From contig NW_003119426.1 of assembly GCF_000003605.2 (NCBI RefSeq), forward strand, positions 362,378 through 420,105: a DNA stretch of 57,728 nucleotides, in the 5' to 3' direction. Source of the stretch: Saccoglossus kowalevskii (taxonomy: Eukaryota > Hemichordata > Enteropneusta > Harrimaniidae). Shown in pieces: positions 1 through 11,635 of this stretch. Position 1 is the stretch's first letter. Every line of letters begins with the position of its first letter. Both the position numbers and the translations under genes were made by a program. The notes under the pieces are model-generated. The model saw nothing but the letters and a program-made list of their open reading frames with translations, was not told the DNA's origin and did not search any database.

Positions 1-1504
1 TGCACACCGCCCACCAAAAGTATTATAAAATAATGCACAAAAAATGTCTGTACTACGTCAGTGCATAACATTGTTATAATCACTGCATTCTAATTATTGG
101 GTAGACAGTTAAAATAAAAACATTTGCAGCAAAGGACCAACAATAGGAATTGTTCGTACTATTAGTATGAGGAATACATTTACTCTGTGCATAATCAATG
201 ATTTACAATTTTGCTGTGATCATAACTTGGCGAAACAATGATACATTTACATGAGTAGTGCAATTACTAAATTTCTTTAAGTGTTTGCTTTCCATGATGG
301 TGTTTCGTTCGACGTTCATTATTCAGGTTATCGTAGAATGAATCATAACAAACATATCATCAGCATACATTCGCCAATGTTACCAAGTTTCAACCTACCT
401 AAAACCTACATTTTTTAGTTCCTTCCAAGAAGTTTAAATCAATTCAAACGTTGAGGTTCTCAACATTTTAATTCTAAATCTGAAATGCCCTCCATCTTTC
501 TTTTTGTGCCTACGTTTCTGGTGGCATACCTTGAAACATTAGTTGAATACAAATCAATTATTCATTATCTACTGTTTTACAACATACACTGATCATGTAC
601 ATAATTAAGTGCATATTTAATTGCTTGATATATACAATGACATGATATGTGTATTCTATTGTCATATGTACCACTTAAATATCACGTTGATTCTGAAGGA
701 CTTCAATATAAAGTAACTGTACATCAGGTTAAGTGTGAATAAGATGAGCTATAGCATTTTGCATATTTGCATATAGACACCACAATCATGAAGTGACATA
801 CCTCTTATCTTTTCTTAAAGTTAAGTAGCTATAACCGACAGTTAAGTGTCATATGAACAACGTGTTATATTTGAAATCACATATATGATTCGGATAATTT
901 AATTGAGGTGTAATGTCATCAACTACTGAGAAGAATGTATTTTAAATATTTTTAATACACGAATTTCACACTTATATAACTGTGAATTAGATGTATTAAA
1001 ATTTCTTTATGAAACACATCAATTTTAGTGGTAAATCACATTTTTAATGCACCTTATGTCATTTTTACTGAGCTGCGTTCGGGTAAATGGCGACAGTCTT
1101 GTTTAAGTGTGGTCTGGAGATTAGGAGTAAAAATTTGAGAAATTTCGACTGGCGAGCAGTACGCCGACGTATTAGTATTGAGTGATGCTCTGTTCAGTGT
1201 TAAAAGTCAGTCTTTTGTATATAACTGAGTAATTTGCTTTGTAATTTGAGTCTAGTTTGCAACCACACATTTAATGTTTTAAGATTGTATAATGTGAACG
1301 ATCATTTTGTCAATTGAAGCAAATTAATAGATGCTTGGTTCGAAGATCTACTAATTAATAATATTTGTGGGTTTTAGGTTGTATCAAAATGGAATGTATT
1401 TCAAATATATTTTCAACGTGTTTCTAACCAACGGATAGAATGCGTCCAGTCGAATGCGTCCAGTCGCGTGTGTTGCAGTCATGGTTCAATTAAACTATGA
1501 AGGA
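1..1504. other. AT-rich spacer, no gene seen
   Basis: No reading frame of useful length and no recognisable domain on either strand. A short direct repeat (TGCGTCCAGTCG twice) lies near 1440-1466. The right edge is set by the first readable LINE-like peptide. Confidence 0.5.
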
Positions 1505-2720
1505 TATGAAAATTGAAAAACGTAAGTTAGAGAGAAAATAGCGCTGCACAGGAGCGCAGTTGGATTATGATAATTTCAAAGCTATGAGATCGGACATGAA
1601 TGGTTTATCTGGCAATGTAAACGCGAGTATTTTGCGGGTCTCATTAACGAACATGAAGGTGATCAAAAACAATTGTTTCACATAATTGACAGATCAATGC
1701 ACACAAAGAAAGAAATACATTATCCTGACCCTTTGGAATTGGCATGTCATATAAATGACTATTTCATTATCAATGTAATAAGGTCCAGTTTTAGTGACAC
1801 AACTATTCCTATCAATTCGATTCGTCATGTTGACCATGTTTTAAAGGAATTTGAATTACTATCTGAAGATGATGTTTTAAATCTAATTTAGGCATCACCC
1901 AGCAAGTCATGTGATTTAGACCCCCTTCCCCCACGAATGTTGAAACAGTGTATTGATGAAATTGGTGGCTATATAAAATATGCTGTTAATTCCTAACTAT
2001 CTAATAGTATTTTCCCATCAAAGTTAAAGGAATCTATTGTATTACCATTGTTAATAAACTGGGCTTTGCATTGACATATACTAACTATCGTCCGGTATCA
2101 AATGTTTCATTTGTCTAAAACATAATTGAAAAATCTGTTTCCATTCAAGCACTGTGGCATATTAAGAAGAACTTTTAGTATTTGGCATGCATCAACACAT
2201 TAAGAAATTAACTTTAATTTCCCTCAAAGTGGATATATTTAATTTCTGTCAGAAATGATGTACGTAAGCTAGGATTGTTTTGAAGAAAAGAAAATATGTA
2301 TATTTTTAATTTCTTTCCACTGGCTTCCATTAAAGGATCGGAGTGTATATAAATTGTTGCTGTTAGTATACAAAGCCCTCAGCGGCCAATCCCCCAAATA
2401 TATTACCGAAATATTCATTCAAACGTGCCACTTTTGTACACTCCCAGGTCATCTACAAGCTCTTCAAACTTATTTATAGTACAATTGTTACGTTTAGTAC
2501 CAGATGGTGACAGGGCATTTGCTGCATGCGTTTGTGGAATGCTCTACCAAAACATGAAAAACAATGGAACAATATTATTGATTTTAAGGTACATTTGAAA
2601 TCTTATTTGTATAAGAAAACTTATATATTGTAATTAATCTTTCTTTGATATAGTTTTTATGTCATGCGCTGTTGATCAGTTATAACTGTAAATATCGCAA
2701 TACAAGTAAATAAATAATTA
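1505..2720 (+). mobile_element. Degenerate CR1/Jockey-like LINE, 5'-truncated
   Basis: This is the decayed remains of a non-LTR retrotransposon reverse transcriptase. From about 1505 a basic 'KRKLERK' stretch typical of the linker upstream of the polymerase is readable. At 1673-1891 there is an open frame with 'FELLSEDDVLNLI', followed after a TAG by 'KSCDLDPLP', the usual CR1 pre-polymerase signature. Around 2083 'NYRPVSNVSFV', broken by a stop, matches RT block 2. From about 2330 onward the C-terminal 'LLLVYKALSGQSP' and 'LWNALP' type motifs appear in shifted frames. The YADD region and the endonuclease are missing. Several stops and frameshifts show that it is dead. It ends near a TAAATAAATAA-like tail, as CR1-type elements do. 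Confidence 0.8.
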
Positions 2721-3712
2721 TTACTATAACTGTTATGCCCAACCAATATGCCATTTTAAATACTGTTGGGCGTGTTCTACTACCCTTTGCCATGAATGAC
2801 TCAATGTTTCACTTTCTGGAATGTGTCCATGTATGCCTTGCTCAAATATCATTTACCACAGTCATGGTGACACATAAACGCTCATCTATCGCTTAAGTTA
2901 CGTCATAGACATATGAGAGACAAGTAGAACATATCACCGTAATATTACCCTATTGTTATACTATTTCCTTCAAGTATGTAATGTATTGCGTCACTATGAC
3001 GTCAGGGTGTCAATAATGCATCACCGTGATTAGTGTTTCTCGTTGACGAAATAAGGTGCTACAATGCATTGTAGTGAGATTTTAGCGTGGGTTATTGAAA
3101 CATTTCTTCGCTTTTACCGAGTGCATTATATGTTTTGCATCATGAGATTCCACAGACGAAAATGCATAGAACCATGCAAATCCAGATTAAACTGATGGTT
3201 GGTGTGTGTGCCTCTCTAAGTGGCCTACTTCTGGAAACTAAGTTATCCATTATTTCAACAACTGCATCATAATCTGATATCTGCATAAGATCGAAAAGTA
3301 TGAACAGCTGCCCCTCTAATGAACCCACTCGTTCGCTACGTGAAAGATGTGTAATTAAAATATGACGGTATTTGCGGCAGATGATTAATATCCTACCTTA
3401 GCGATACATCTCAAGTATAATAATTATATTATTTATCTTATCGCTTATTCGACAAATAATATATGTATAATGTAAGATAATTCAAGAATTACAATAATTC
3501 AAAGTTATTTAGTGAAACATTAAATTATTACCAATAACAAATGCTGACATTAATTATACATTGATAGAGTTGCAGAAAAACCACTATAATTATTAGGATT
3601 ACTATAACACATTTTTATCTCCGCATATAAGATACCCAAGCCGAAATAGAACATGTATCAGCATCCACAAATCTGCATCAAAATGAAACAGTATGAAACG
3701 AAGTTTGTCGAT
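2721..3712. other. Spacer 3' of SLC16 copy 1
   Basis: AT-rich DNA between the LINE and the transporter pseudogene. A 62-codon open frame on the - strand (3140-3328) ends in a hydrophobic stretch (IWICMVLCIFVCGIS), but it matches no family I know and has no supporting splice context. I do not call it a gene. Confidence 0.4.
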
Positions 3713-4596
3713 TTAGGATGCAAGTGGCGAATCCAAAATAAAACACATGTCGCTTTTGTTAATCCATTCAGTTTCATCAACTTGTATGCCAATGGTATGC
3801 CAACACTCACCTGCCATTGGTGGTCCAATCAAAGAACCGATTCCAGCTGAGAGAATAAAACAACCAGATGCCACAAGAAATCTGTTTTGTCCTACATATT
3901 GCCGGGTACAAACCGGAGCCAGTGATATATGACTTCCACTTGCTAGGCCAAAGATCACACCAAATGCACAAAGTGCAGCATATGAATATGAAAAGTGGGG
4001 TATGGTACATGCAATACCAGTAATGAATAGTGCTAATATGTAGCCAGCAGTTGCTGAGAGCAAGCGCCGTTGGACGATCAAACCGGAACCTAGTCGAGTA
4101 ACCAGGCTGCTTATTCCCACAAGTGAAATAACAAGAGCAGTATGTTGCAATGTACCTACTCCGTTATATACAGCCCTGTGTTGTAAAAGTATCATTACAC
4201 TAAAGTGTGCAGCCCCTACGAGAACCTGTGAGAGCATGAATAATTTAAAATGTAAAAATCTACAAAACACAAGGCGGCACAAATAAGAACAGCTGGGACG
4301 TTGCCATGTTCTAATGATATTAATCAATGAATTTGAGTTTTGTGCCTTGGAATTGTGGCCTGGTAGTGGTCTAAGCAATGCGGCCGCAATAAAAACATGA
4401 GAAGAATAGCCGGACAGTATTAGGTATGCTCCTCTCCAACCATATGCATCAATACTAGCTTGTACTATTATAGGAAGTAAAGTTAAGGTAATAACGCTTC
4501 CCACATATCCAATTCCATTAGCTACGGGAAACCTCTTCGGAAAATACTGCCCCATAATTGCCATGGTTGGTGATAAGCATAGAGAAGATCCAAGCC

Positions 4597-6160
4597 CTGG
4601 AAAATAATTTATAATAGAAATACAACATGCAGTATTGTATTGATGAGTCAATGGCGAATCACATGAACACAACATATTATGAACTGTATAGAGTGGCGCT
4701 ACTGTATTGTATCTTGCAATTCATTTCATGTTTGTTCACTGTTTGTTTGTTCAGCATATCTGAAATTCCTCTACATCGACCCCTAGTAAAACATTGTCAC
4801 ACACTGTACCCTTTGCTGTTCAACTCACTCTGCTTAACTATTAAGTCGTTCATTCAGGTGGTTCGAATATCACCTAATATTTAGAGAAAAAAACGACACC
4901 GTTATTAGATATTTTTATAATGTGCAGTCATTGCATATTCAAGACGGTGTAGCAGATCTTCGAGATAATGCCCCAGTATCAAGCTTGCAGTAAGATCAAC
5001 TCATCGTCTGCTGCGACCAGAAGATACACAGGAGCTAGAAATGACATTTGATATGCTAAACGTTTGCAATGACTATACAAATTGCTTTTCCTACTAAATG
5101 AATAGTTCAGGCTTAAACAACCAAAAAGTGACCCATTCAGAAAGGGGGTTCACTCTACACTAGGTTGCTCAGTTCACTCAGTAACTTCTATTCTACTTCT
5201 ATCAATGTTTATAAAGATTCAGAGACGACGTTAGATGCTGTGTTCTATTGCTTGGTAATAATGCCCTAACTAGATGAAAAGTTGTAAAAAATTACTTTCA
5301 AGGTCCATGGCTGCGGTTATTGTTGGCAGCAATAAAAGTTGAGTTCGAACACGAGTTTGCATGTAAACAGAAACATTTGCATTTGTTCTATTTCTTGGTT
5401 ATACTACCCTAGCTATACGAAAAAGTTACCAAAAAGACATAAAAGCTACAGTATCCAAGATTGGACATTTTGGTCTACTTTTAATGAACAGTAGCCCAAT
5501 TATTTACCATCCACATATTGTGAATCACAGTGTAAGAGAGACGCCAATTAGACTTGTCAGTTTGCAAATTGTCAGAAAAGCCACACCACTCGCAAATAAT
5601 GGATTATCGTGTAACATTAGATCATTTTATGCTGGTCGTTTTGATCTCATTCCAGTGCTAAGCATGTCCAAAATATTTACCTTTATCACAGTCCCTCCAT
5701 CTCCGGTCTGGAAACGGCTATTGTCTAAGGAGTGAATTACCCGCTTGTTGTGGCTTTCCGCGAAGCACAGTATCTTGATAATTCTATTGAAACGATCGAT
5801 TCATTGTTCCCTTCATATCTTAGTTTTAACAAACGAAAATACTTGATACTTGATACTTGAATATATATGTACATTTACTTTTTGGTGATGTAGTTAGTTT
5901 TTCTCTCGGATGTTTGTATTTCGATAAATCACGGTAATATGTTCTGTTCCGTTTGCAGTTTGTGATTGTGGCTAATTGTCCAAGGTGTGAACGGTTTATT
6001 CACCCGCCACCAGCCCTGGGACAAAAGACTGCCAAGCATTTGCAGACCGGGGATAGAGGGACTGTGCTTTATTACATGGTAAAATAGGATAAAAATGCAC
6101 TGAATGAACTTTTTCACGACAAACCATAATTACCTGGCATAAATCACAAACCATAATTAC
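4597..6160. other. Intron 2 of SLC16 copy 1
   Basis: The intron lies between exons 2 and 3 of the pseudogene on the - strand. It holds a weak internal duplication (about 5235-5285 against 5370-5430; both read TTCTATTxCTTGGT...ACCCTA/GCCCTA...). It also holds an 83-codon + strand frame (5484-5735) that I do not recognise. The CTCF-like motif seen in this intron of copies 2 and 3 is absent. Confidence 0.45.
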
Positions 6161-6172
6161 CTGGCATAAATC
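6119..6172 (-). repeat. Perfect 27-bp tandem duplication over the exon 2 splice donor
   Basis: The 27-base unit 6119-6145 is repeated exactly at 6146-6172. Each copy contains the - strand donor CCAG|GTAATT. Using the exon-proximal donor (6161/6160) gives the family-standard 144-nt exon. Using the distal one (6134/6133) adds 27 nt that bring in an in-frame TGA. Confidence 0.9.
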
Positions 6173-6334
6173 TTGAGGTTATATATAGAAATTCTAAACT
6201 AGTAGCAAAGCTGCTGATAAAAAATCCTGACACGGCTAATAAACCTCCTACGAATGCTGTTGGACGTGTTCCAAAACACTTCGCCATAAACGATCCAAAT
6301 AAAGCTAGAAAGAAAATTCATGGTTGTCAGTTAA

Positions 6335-6690
6335 CTAGAATAAGAAGTTTACTAAGATTTACTCACATGTTAAACTGCTACCGAGTAGCTAGGCTGGGTT
6401 TCTGAGAGAAGATTCCACAGTTTGTATACAATATATATCTAGGTGTAACGATTATACAACTCAGTACCATTAAACGTTCTTAGTAATCAGTGACCAGTAA
6501 CACGTGATGTATTGTACAGCATGTCCTTGGACATTTAATTGGAATCATTTACATGTAGAACAATAACACCAAAGGGTCAAATGTCTGGATAATATGTAGG
6601 GCCCACTGATTTAGCATGTGAATAGATTTGTTGTTTAAGCGTTCACTCGTTTCCCATTATCAGTATTATTATGAAGATATGGCTTCTCAC
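6335..6690. repeat. Diverged local duplication, copy A
   Basis: This is similar to 7780-8100. Both begin with 'ACTAAxxTTTACTCACATG', then 'TATCTAGGTG', 'AAAGGGTCAA' and 'ATGTAGG' in the same order. On the - strand the start reads as a consensus splice donor (ATGTGAGTAAA). No protein is encoded. Confidence 0.6.
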
Positions 6691-7779
6691 ATGTATTCAA
6701 AATTTCAAACAACAATTTTTGACAGGTCTACATGTAAAGCAAGCGTGTTTGACCCGCTGACAAAACGTACTTTACTTTCTTTCTTTCTTTTTTGTTTCAC
6801 ATTTAAATTAATAAAAACTAGCGATATAATGTCTTAGTTTATATAATCAAATATAAATTCGTGGTAAGATGATGAAATTATAATATGAATAATGGTGAAT
6901 TAATACAATTCAAACTAAATGACATCGTCTTAACAGTACAGCGGCTGACGTGAGGCAACAGTTGTATCAATTCGGCCAAGTTGGTACTGGAGTAATATAT
7001 GCTCTAAAAACAAGTGCTAAGCTAAGTGTTGCCAGCGAGGAGATATAATTTGTTGTCAAGGCAACTGTACAATCTATCACCAGGACAATATATATGTTTT
7101 CATCCTAATTGGAAAAACGGTAATTGAATAGATAGTCTTAAGATCTATGCATTCATCTTAAATAGAATCGTGAATGTGTTGGCTCTGCTTGCAGTGTTTT
7201 TATGAATTTGTATTCTCAGGAACGCACATAGAAAATAAAATTAGAGAGCAGCGCATAGAAGATGGTCACATTATGTTTAAAAGGCGAAGGTTTACTCTGC
7301 TGTAGAAATATGCAGGTGAGTGACATGTGGCTGATTCTTTTCACCACAACCAGGTCACTCAACCTTGTATACACTGACATTCAAATGCTGGTCAGCATAA
7401 TAAAAACAGCAGGGTTTGTTATAGCATATTTTATAGCATAGCATATAGCATGAGGCACAGTACCTCACCCAATATTGAAACTTGAGCAGTACAAGGCTCT
7501 CTCAATATGCATATTTATAATGATAGATTTCAACTTCTGGACAAAGAGGGGATCCGAAACATTAATTAAAATAGTGTAGGAGTTGTATTCTCTATGTGAA
7601 ATTGACAGCCTGCGCCGTATTTCAATTTAATTATAAGTTGAAAAAATAGAACTGCAAAAATCATAAATGAGTACATAGCAATGTAAAACTACATAAACCT
7701 AACCCTGTGATATTCTGACCATCAAATATACCCAGACGGAAGTTGATTTGAAGTTTGATTCACTACTCGTTGCTACAAG

Positions 7780-8100
7780 AAAATGCACAATACTAAATAA
7801 GTGTACTAAAGTTTACTCACATGCTTGATGTTATATTGCAGTAGACTGGGTTCCAAAAACGTTGATCATGTGATATTCTTGAACTGTCCGGAAAACGATG
7901 AAAAGCTCTGAAAGTAATATCTAGGTGACATGTATTATGTAGTTCATCTAAAATATAGTATGCCTAGGAAAACGAGTTTTTAAAGGGTCAATCTTCAAGT
8001 TACTATGTATGTAGGTCTCACTGACCTAGCAAGTTAATGCATCTTTTTAAGTGGTCTCATTGTCGGTGTTATTGTATCCAGATATACGTGATACACGTTA
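7780..8100. repeat. Diverged local duplication, copy B
   Basis: Partner of 6335-6690, about 1.4 kb away in the same orientation. The shared blocks are in the same order with many substitutions, so the duplication is old. The DNA between the two copies (6691-7779) and out to 8700 has no recognisable gene. Confidence 0.55.
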
Positions 8101-8714
8101 TAAAGAAAACGATACATTGTCCCAAAATAGCAAATAAAATGCAAAAATAAAGAGAATATAACAAATTATCGATTTTTCCCAGTAATTAAAAAAATTATCA
8201 TTAGTGTGCATATATTGTTGTTTGCAGACATGTTTTCCTTCTATTTCATAGTGTTACATCTACATTGACATTTCCTTGCACGAACAATGAGGGCACCATA
8301 GGAAACAGCAGAACATCGTGGAGTGGTCAGTTAATATTCGGGAGGCAAATTACATTTTAAAGTCTTCATCAAAGCATAGTTTGACATGGATATTAAAGAC
8401 AGCAGTGAATTGTTTTAGAACCTGTGAATTATATTATAGGGAAATATGCATTGGTGATAACTCACAGTTCCAGGATGTGGAAATTGATGATAGTCAATGA
8501 CTTCTTGCAACGCAACAACAAAGAGATACAGGAGTCTTGCTTGCATAGAAACGCTGTTCTTCTGGAGGTCTCCGCTAATAGCAGGAGATCGCAGAGCAGT
8601 TCACACAATTCTCACAGTATTATGATTGAAGCCTGTATCCCTTGTCTCACAATATCGCAGCAGCAACTCGCATAGTATTTAATTGAAATGGTTGACCAAA
8701 ACTGTTCTCAATCT

Positions 8715-8780
8715 AGCCTATTTATAGAGCATAAATGTCCCAGTTTCAGGTACACCACCTGGGTTTTCAAATGAGCCAAT
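8715..8780 (-). promoter_or_regulatory. Possible TATA/CCAAT promoter
   Basis: Read on the - strand, a CCAAT box (TCTGATTGGCTC, near 8765-8776) is followed about 45 nt later by a TATA-like CTATAAATAG (near 8718-8727). The spacing is plausible for an RNA polymerase II core promoter that would read toward SLC16 copy 1. No first exon can be identified behind it, so this is a weak motif-only call. Confidence 0.3.
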
Positions 8781-9234
8781 CAGAATGTGGTCTTGCTAGC
8801 AGATGTCTCATGGTGACATGCATGCATTCACGTAGGAAAGTCAGTAGATCGTAAACATCTTTTGTTATGTAAATCACAAGCACACCTCATAGATTCCAAT
8901 TGCTATTTGTAACGTTTGAGGTAATATAAACAAACAAAGAATAAAGGATGCTGGATTAGTGAGTTATATAACGGTTTAGCGTGTCAACATTCTGATACAT
9001 GGTTTCTACATGAGGTGTCCGCTGGTTAAGACGTCTCAATGATCATTCGCCAAACCCTCTGAGAAAGATTGTATAAATTGATTGAGCTAATTTTCATACT
9101 GTTCTAACCATAGTATGTGGTCCGTTAGTGAAATTCGTTTTTATAACCAATACTATGAAATCTGTCAAATTTCGATGATTGATCAATTTATTTTCTGACT
9201 AAAGCGTTTGAATGGTTTGAAAGTCATACATCTA
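8781..9234. other. Spacer, no gene seen
   Basis: AT-rich DNA with no readable family motifs. It ends where the first polymerase-like peptide becomes recognisable. Confidence 0.4.
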
Positions 9235-10560
9235 TATATCGTTGTGCACATATCAAAGTCATTCATAGCTTGAATTTTCTTTTTATGGCACCATCTAAAC
9301 TTCTTAAGACTTTTGGCATAGACGAATTACACAAGGATATTTTTCCATCCTTTTCCGAGAACCGAGGATGACAATTACAAAGGGCCAATACCAGAAAATA
9401 GAAGTAGAAGTAACTCAATCTTTTATTCAAGTTTCTCAAGTAGTGCCAGAGCGACGTGCATATACTCAAGGAGTGTTGCTTGGCATTTAGATCGATGATG
9501 ATGGACCTCACTGAAATCGAACCCTTCCGCCGATGCATCATGATTGCAAAGTATTATTTTAGGAAGAAATTCCTGGTTCCTAACACTAATAGATTGGTGC
9601 CAATTAGAATTAATCCACATATGCCATAAGATAGATGAAATACAAGGCGCTCGAACACATTCATCGCATGCGTAATTCCAGAAGTAAAATGAAAATTGAA
9701 CATTATTAAATAGACGGTTTTAATGTTTCTATCAATACTGTGTATGAGTACTATGGTTATTACTTCCATAGCTGCCCAAAGTGCTCGACCAAAAGGGCAG
9801 AATGAAATCAGTATGATATACCTTTACAAAAGATTACTTGCGAAGAAAGAATGGTTAACATTAAGAGAATACTCGCTAGTTAACATGTAGAAATGCAATT
9901 TCTAAAAGAAATGAAGAATGACCATGAAGTCGTAAGGTTTCTTGGAAACGTATTTCAAGCCCTATCAGAGCCAGAAAGGCTGTGCCATTTGCCTGAGTTA
10001 CAAGGTCAAGGAAGGCGAGTATGTTGATTTCTGTAGTTGAACACCCAACATTCTTCATCGCCAAACCCACATAATCAAGTTTCATGTTTGCCTTTGGGAA
10101 GATTGTATATACCAGTTCTGTCTTTCAATGTGAACAAAAAACTAATGTTCCCACTCTGTTCCAAATATACGAGAACCATAAATGAAGAACTGTGCCAACA
10201 TAGTGACAATGAATGCCAGCTGGGAAGGGCTTGGTACACTCCAGAATTGGAGAAGACGGAAAAACGACTTTTGGCATAACGATGAATTGGCTCCCTACGA
10301 CCCGAGGAAGGGTGTTCACTGGCGATATCAACATGTTTATGAAGATTAAACAAGTGCCTTCTCTATAAAAGAGAAGGTATATGCTCGGACAGCAGCTAAA
10401 TAGCTCCAATCCCAGCCTCGCCAAGCTGAACCCCAACTCATTCTGGGGAAAGCTAGAACAGAGATCGACAGAGCACATACGTAGAAACAGTTGCCAAAGT
10501 GTTATAAATGTTGACAGATACAACAGATATATCATTCTTGTCCGACGAGATGGTGCATGT
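9235..10560 (+). pseudogene. Type-B DNA polymerase (protein-primed, Polinton/adintovirus-like), decayed
   Basis: This is the remnant of the replicative DNA polymerase of a Polinton/Maverick- or adintovirus-like element. Family blocks appear in the correct order but in all three + frames. First comes 'KTFGIDELHKDIFP' (9299-9340), then 'CQSDVHILKECCLAF' (9444 on; third exonuclease motif, its tyrosine replaced by the TAG at 9441-9443). Next are 'LTEIEPFRRC' and 'FRKKFLVPNT' (9509-9590), then 'VYEYYGYYFHSCPKC' (about 9740-9785, the usual 'YEFHGCFWHGCPKC' block). 'YKVKEGEYVDFCS' (9995-10037) holds the motif A aspartate and is cut by a TGA at 10038. 'KLMFPLC...EELCQHSDNE' and 'WYTPELEK' follow, then 'LNPNSFWGKLEQR' (10426-10464, motif B). 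Motif C (DTD) is not seen. At least four frame changes and several stops make it non-coding. Antisense frames over this interval are shadows. Confidence 0.85.
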
Positions 10561-10633
10561 TCAGCACAGCAATATAGAAGACTACATTACCTAATTGTCC
10601 AATACGATCGTCGATTAGCTACACCTGACTTAA
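10561..10633 (+). other. Polinton-remnant linker up to the MITE
   Basis: Sequence between the last readable polymerase block and the inserted MITE. It stays open in one frame (part of 10381-10683) but matches no motif. It ends with the TTAA target (10630-10633). Confidence 0.35.
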
Positions 10634-10925
10634 AGCGCGGTAGTCGTCGCGCTGCACATGTGCGAGATATATGGGTCTCATAAAAACAAAGATGGCGACT
10701 TTGACTGATCAACGAGTACGAACTGAGACGTTTCTCTAAGATTTAATTAGGTATTTTTTATGTTATTCGAAGGTATCACGGGGTCACCAGCGGTAATGAG
10801 TGCAAGTCGCGCCCAGTTCAAACCTCATACTTGTGATTTCCATTTGAAGAGCGCATTGGATTGTGGGAAAATCAATGTTTATCAACACAAATGTCGCACA
10901 TGCGCAGCGCGACGACTACCGCACT
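10634..10925. mobile_element. TTAA-flanked MITE (family 1, copy A)
   Basis: A non-autonomous DNA transposon of 292 bp. The left end AGCGCGGTAGTCGTCGCGCT is the near-perfect inverse of the right end (AGTGCGGTAGTCGTCGCGCT on the opposite strand). The inverted repeats run about 33 bp. Both ends are flanked by TTAA (10630-10633 and 10926-10929), which is the target duplication of piggyBac- or Kolobok-type transposases. It splits the Polinton remnant. The ends also occur at 23461 and 44243. Confidence 0.85.
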
Positions 10926-10930
10926 TTAAA

Positions 10931-11060
10931 CTCGGCATTCTCATACCTCGGTATACTTCCTGATATTTACAGAATAATCGACCCTGCTAAAAGAAACTTG
11001 TTGGTAATAGACGATCTGATGACAGAAACTAGGAAAAACAAACAAAATGTGTCACCATCG
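10931..11060 (+). pseudogene. Packaging-ATPase-like fragment, Polinton/adintovirus type
   Basis: Immediately right of the MITE the + strand reads 'LGILPDIYRIIDPAKRN' followed by 'LLVIDDLMTE' (10998-11027). This is the Walker B block of a P-loop ATPase family commonly found next to this kind of type-B polymerase in animal genomes; there it is usually followed by a 'FTKGSHHRN' block, which is absent here. The Walker A half is also missing. The same frame stays open to 11201, but the later residues match nothing I know. Its orientation and order after the polymerase support one ancestral element interrupted by the MITE. The assignment rests on about 30 residues. Confidence 0.6.
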
Positions 11061-11201
11061 AAACCTATCTGTGATATTGATTTTGCAAATTCTTTTTCAT
11101 CAGGGCAGGCAATCGAGAAACATCTGTGTCAACACACTGCATGGGCAGAAAATTGTCAGTGTCCAACAAATTTGTATATGGTAACACTAAAGTATTATTA
11201 A

Positions 11202-11635
11202 CACTCACCATCTTAGTTGGAGTGGACCTTTTAAAGTAATATCAATATGCCATTTCCTCCATCCCTCATCCCCTCTTTATTATAGTTACTGTTCTACCAC
11301 TTACTTGCTTCAACTATGTACATTGATGAATTTATGAATTAATTAATTAAATTTGTAATTGAGTGTTTTAAATTACTATGCAGCACTTCTAGCAGTTCTC
11401 ATATGCCTGTCTATAGTGAAAGTAAATATCCAATGAAATCAAGCAAAATACTGTACAATCATATAGTAAATTAGTTTTAAAGAATTCAGTGAAAATATTA
11501 TAAAAATAAATTAAATGGATGTATGTGTATTTTGTATGTGGAAGACTTAGGTAGCCCATTCAAAAATATAATAATGTGAAGTCTGGAGTTTCCCTTTTTA
11601 TTTTTTTTATTCTGACAAAATCTGATGTTTTGAAA
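11202..11635. other. AT-rich spacer
   Basis: Low-complexity AT-rich DNA, including TTAATTAATTAA at 11339-11350. No gene seen. Confidence 0.4.

Larger units (their letters stand above)
3713..6304 (-). pseudogene. SLC16 (monocarboxylate transporter-like) copy 1, truncated
   Basis: This is a major-facilitator transporter of the SLC16/MCT family in partial form. Exon 2 (6161-6304, 144 nt) encodes 'CFGTRPTAFVGG' and two membrane helices. Exon 3 (from 4596; acceptor ttttccag) encodes the family stretch 'GQYFPKRFPVANGI', the TM6-7 loop and TM7-10. Exon 3 does not end at its donor at 3811/3810. Only 17 nt of intron sequence remain, and then the frame runs straight into the C-terminal tail 'IGIQVDETEW', so the intron and the TM11-12 coding part are deleted while the frame is kept. 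No exon 1 carrying the DGGWGW-type family signature is found up to the next gene. The result would lack TM1 and TM11-12, so a non-functional transporter is likely. It is closest to copy 3 (38352-42827), sharing 'LRPLPGHN' and the tail, and is more distant from the intact copy at 26370-29612. Confidence 0.8.

Noticed and set aside
8318-8675. Two overlapping + frames
   Set aside because: Different phases, no domain, no splice context, composition like the spacer.
10125-10535. 136-codon - strand frame, and neighbouring - strand frames 9263-10085
   Set aside because: They are antisense shadows of the type-B polymerase remnant, which reads on the + strand in motif order.
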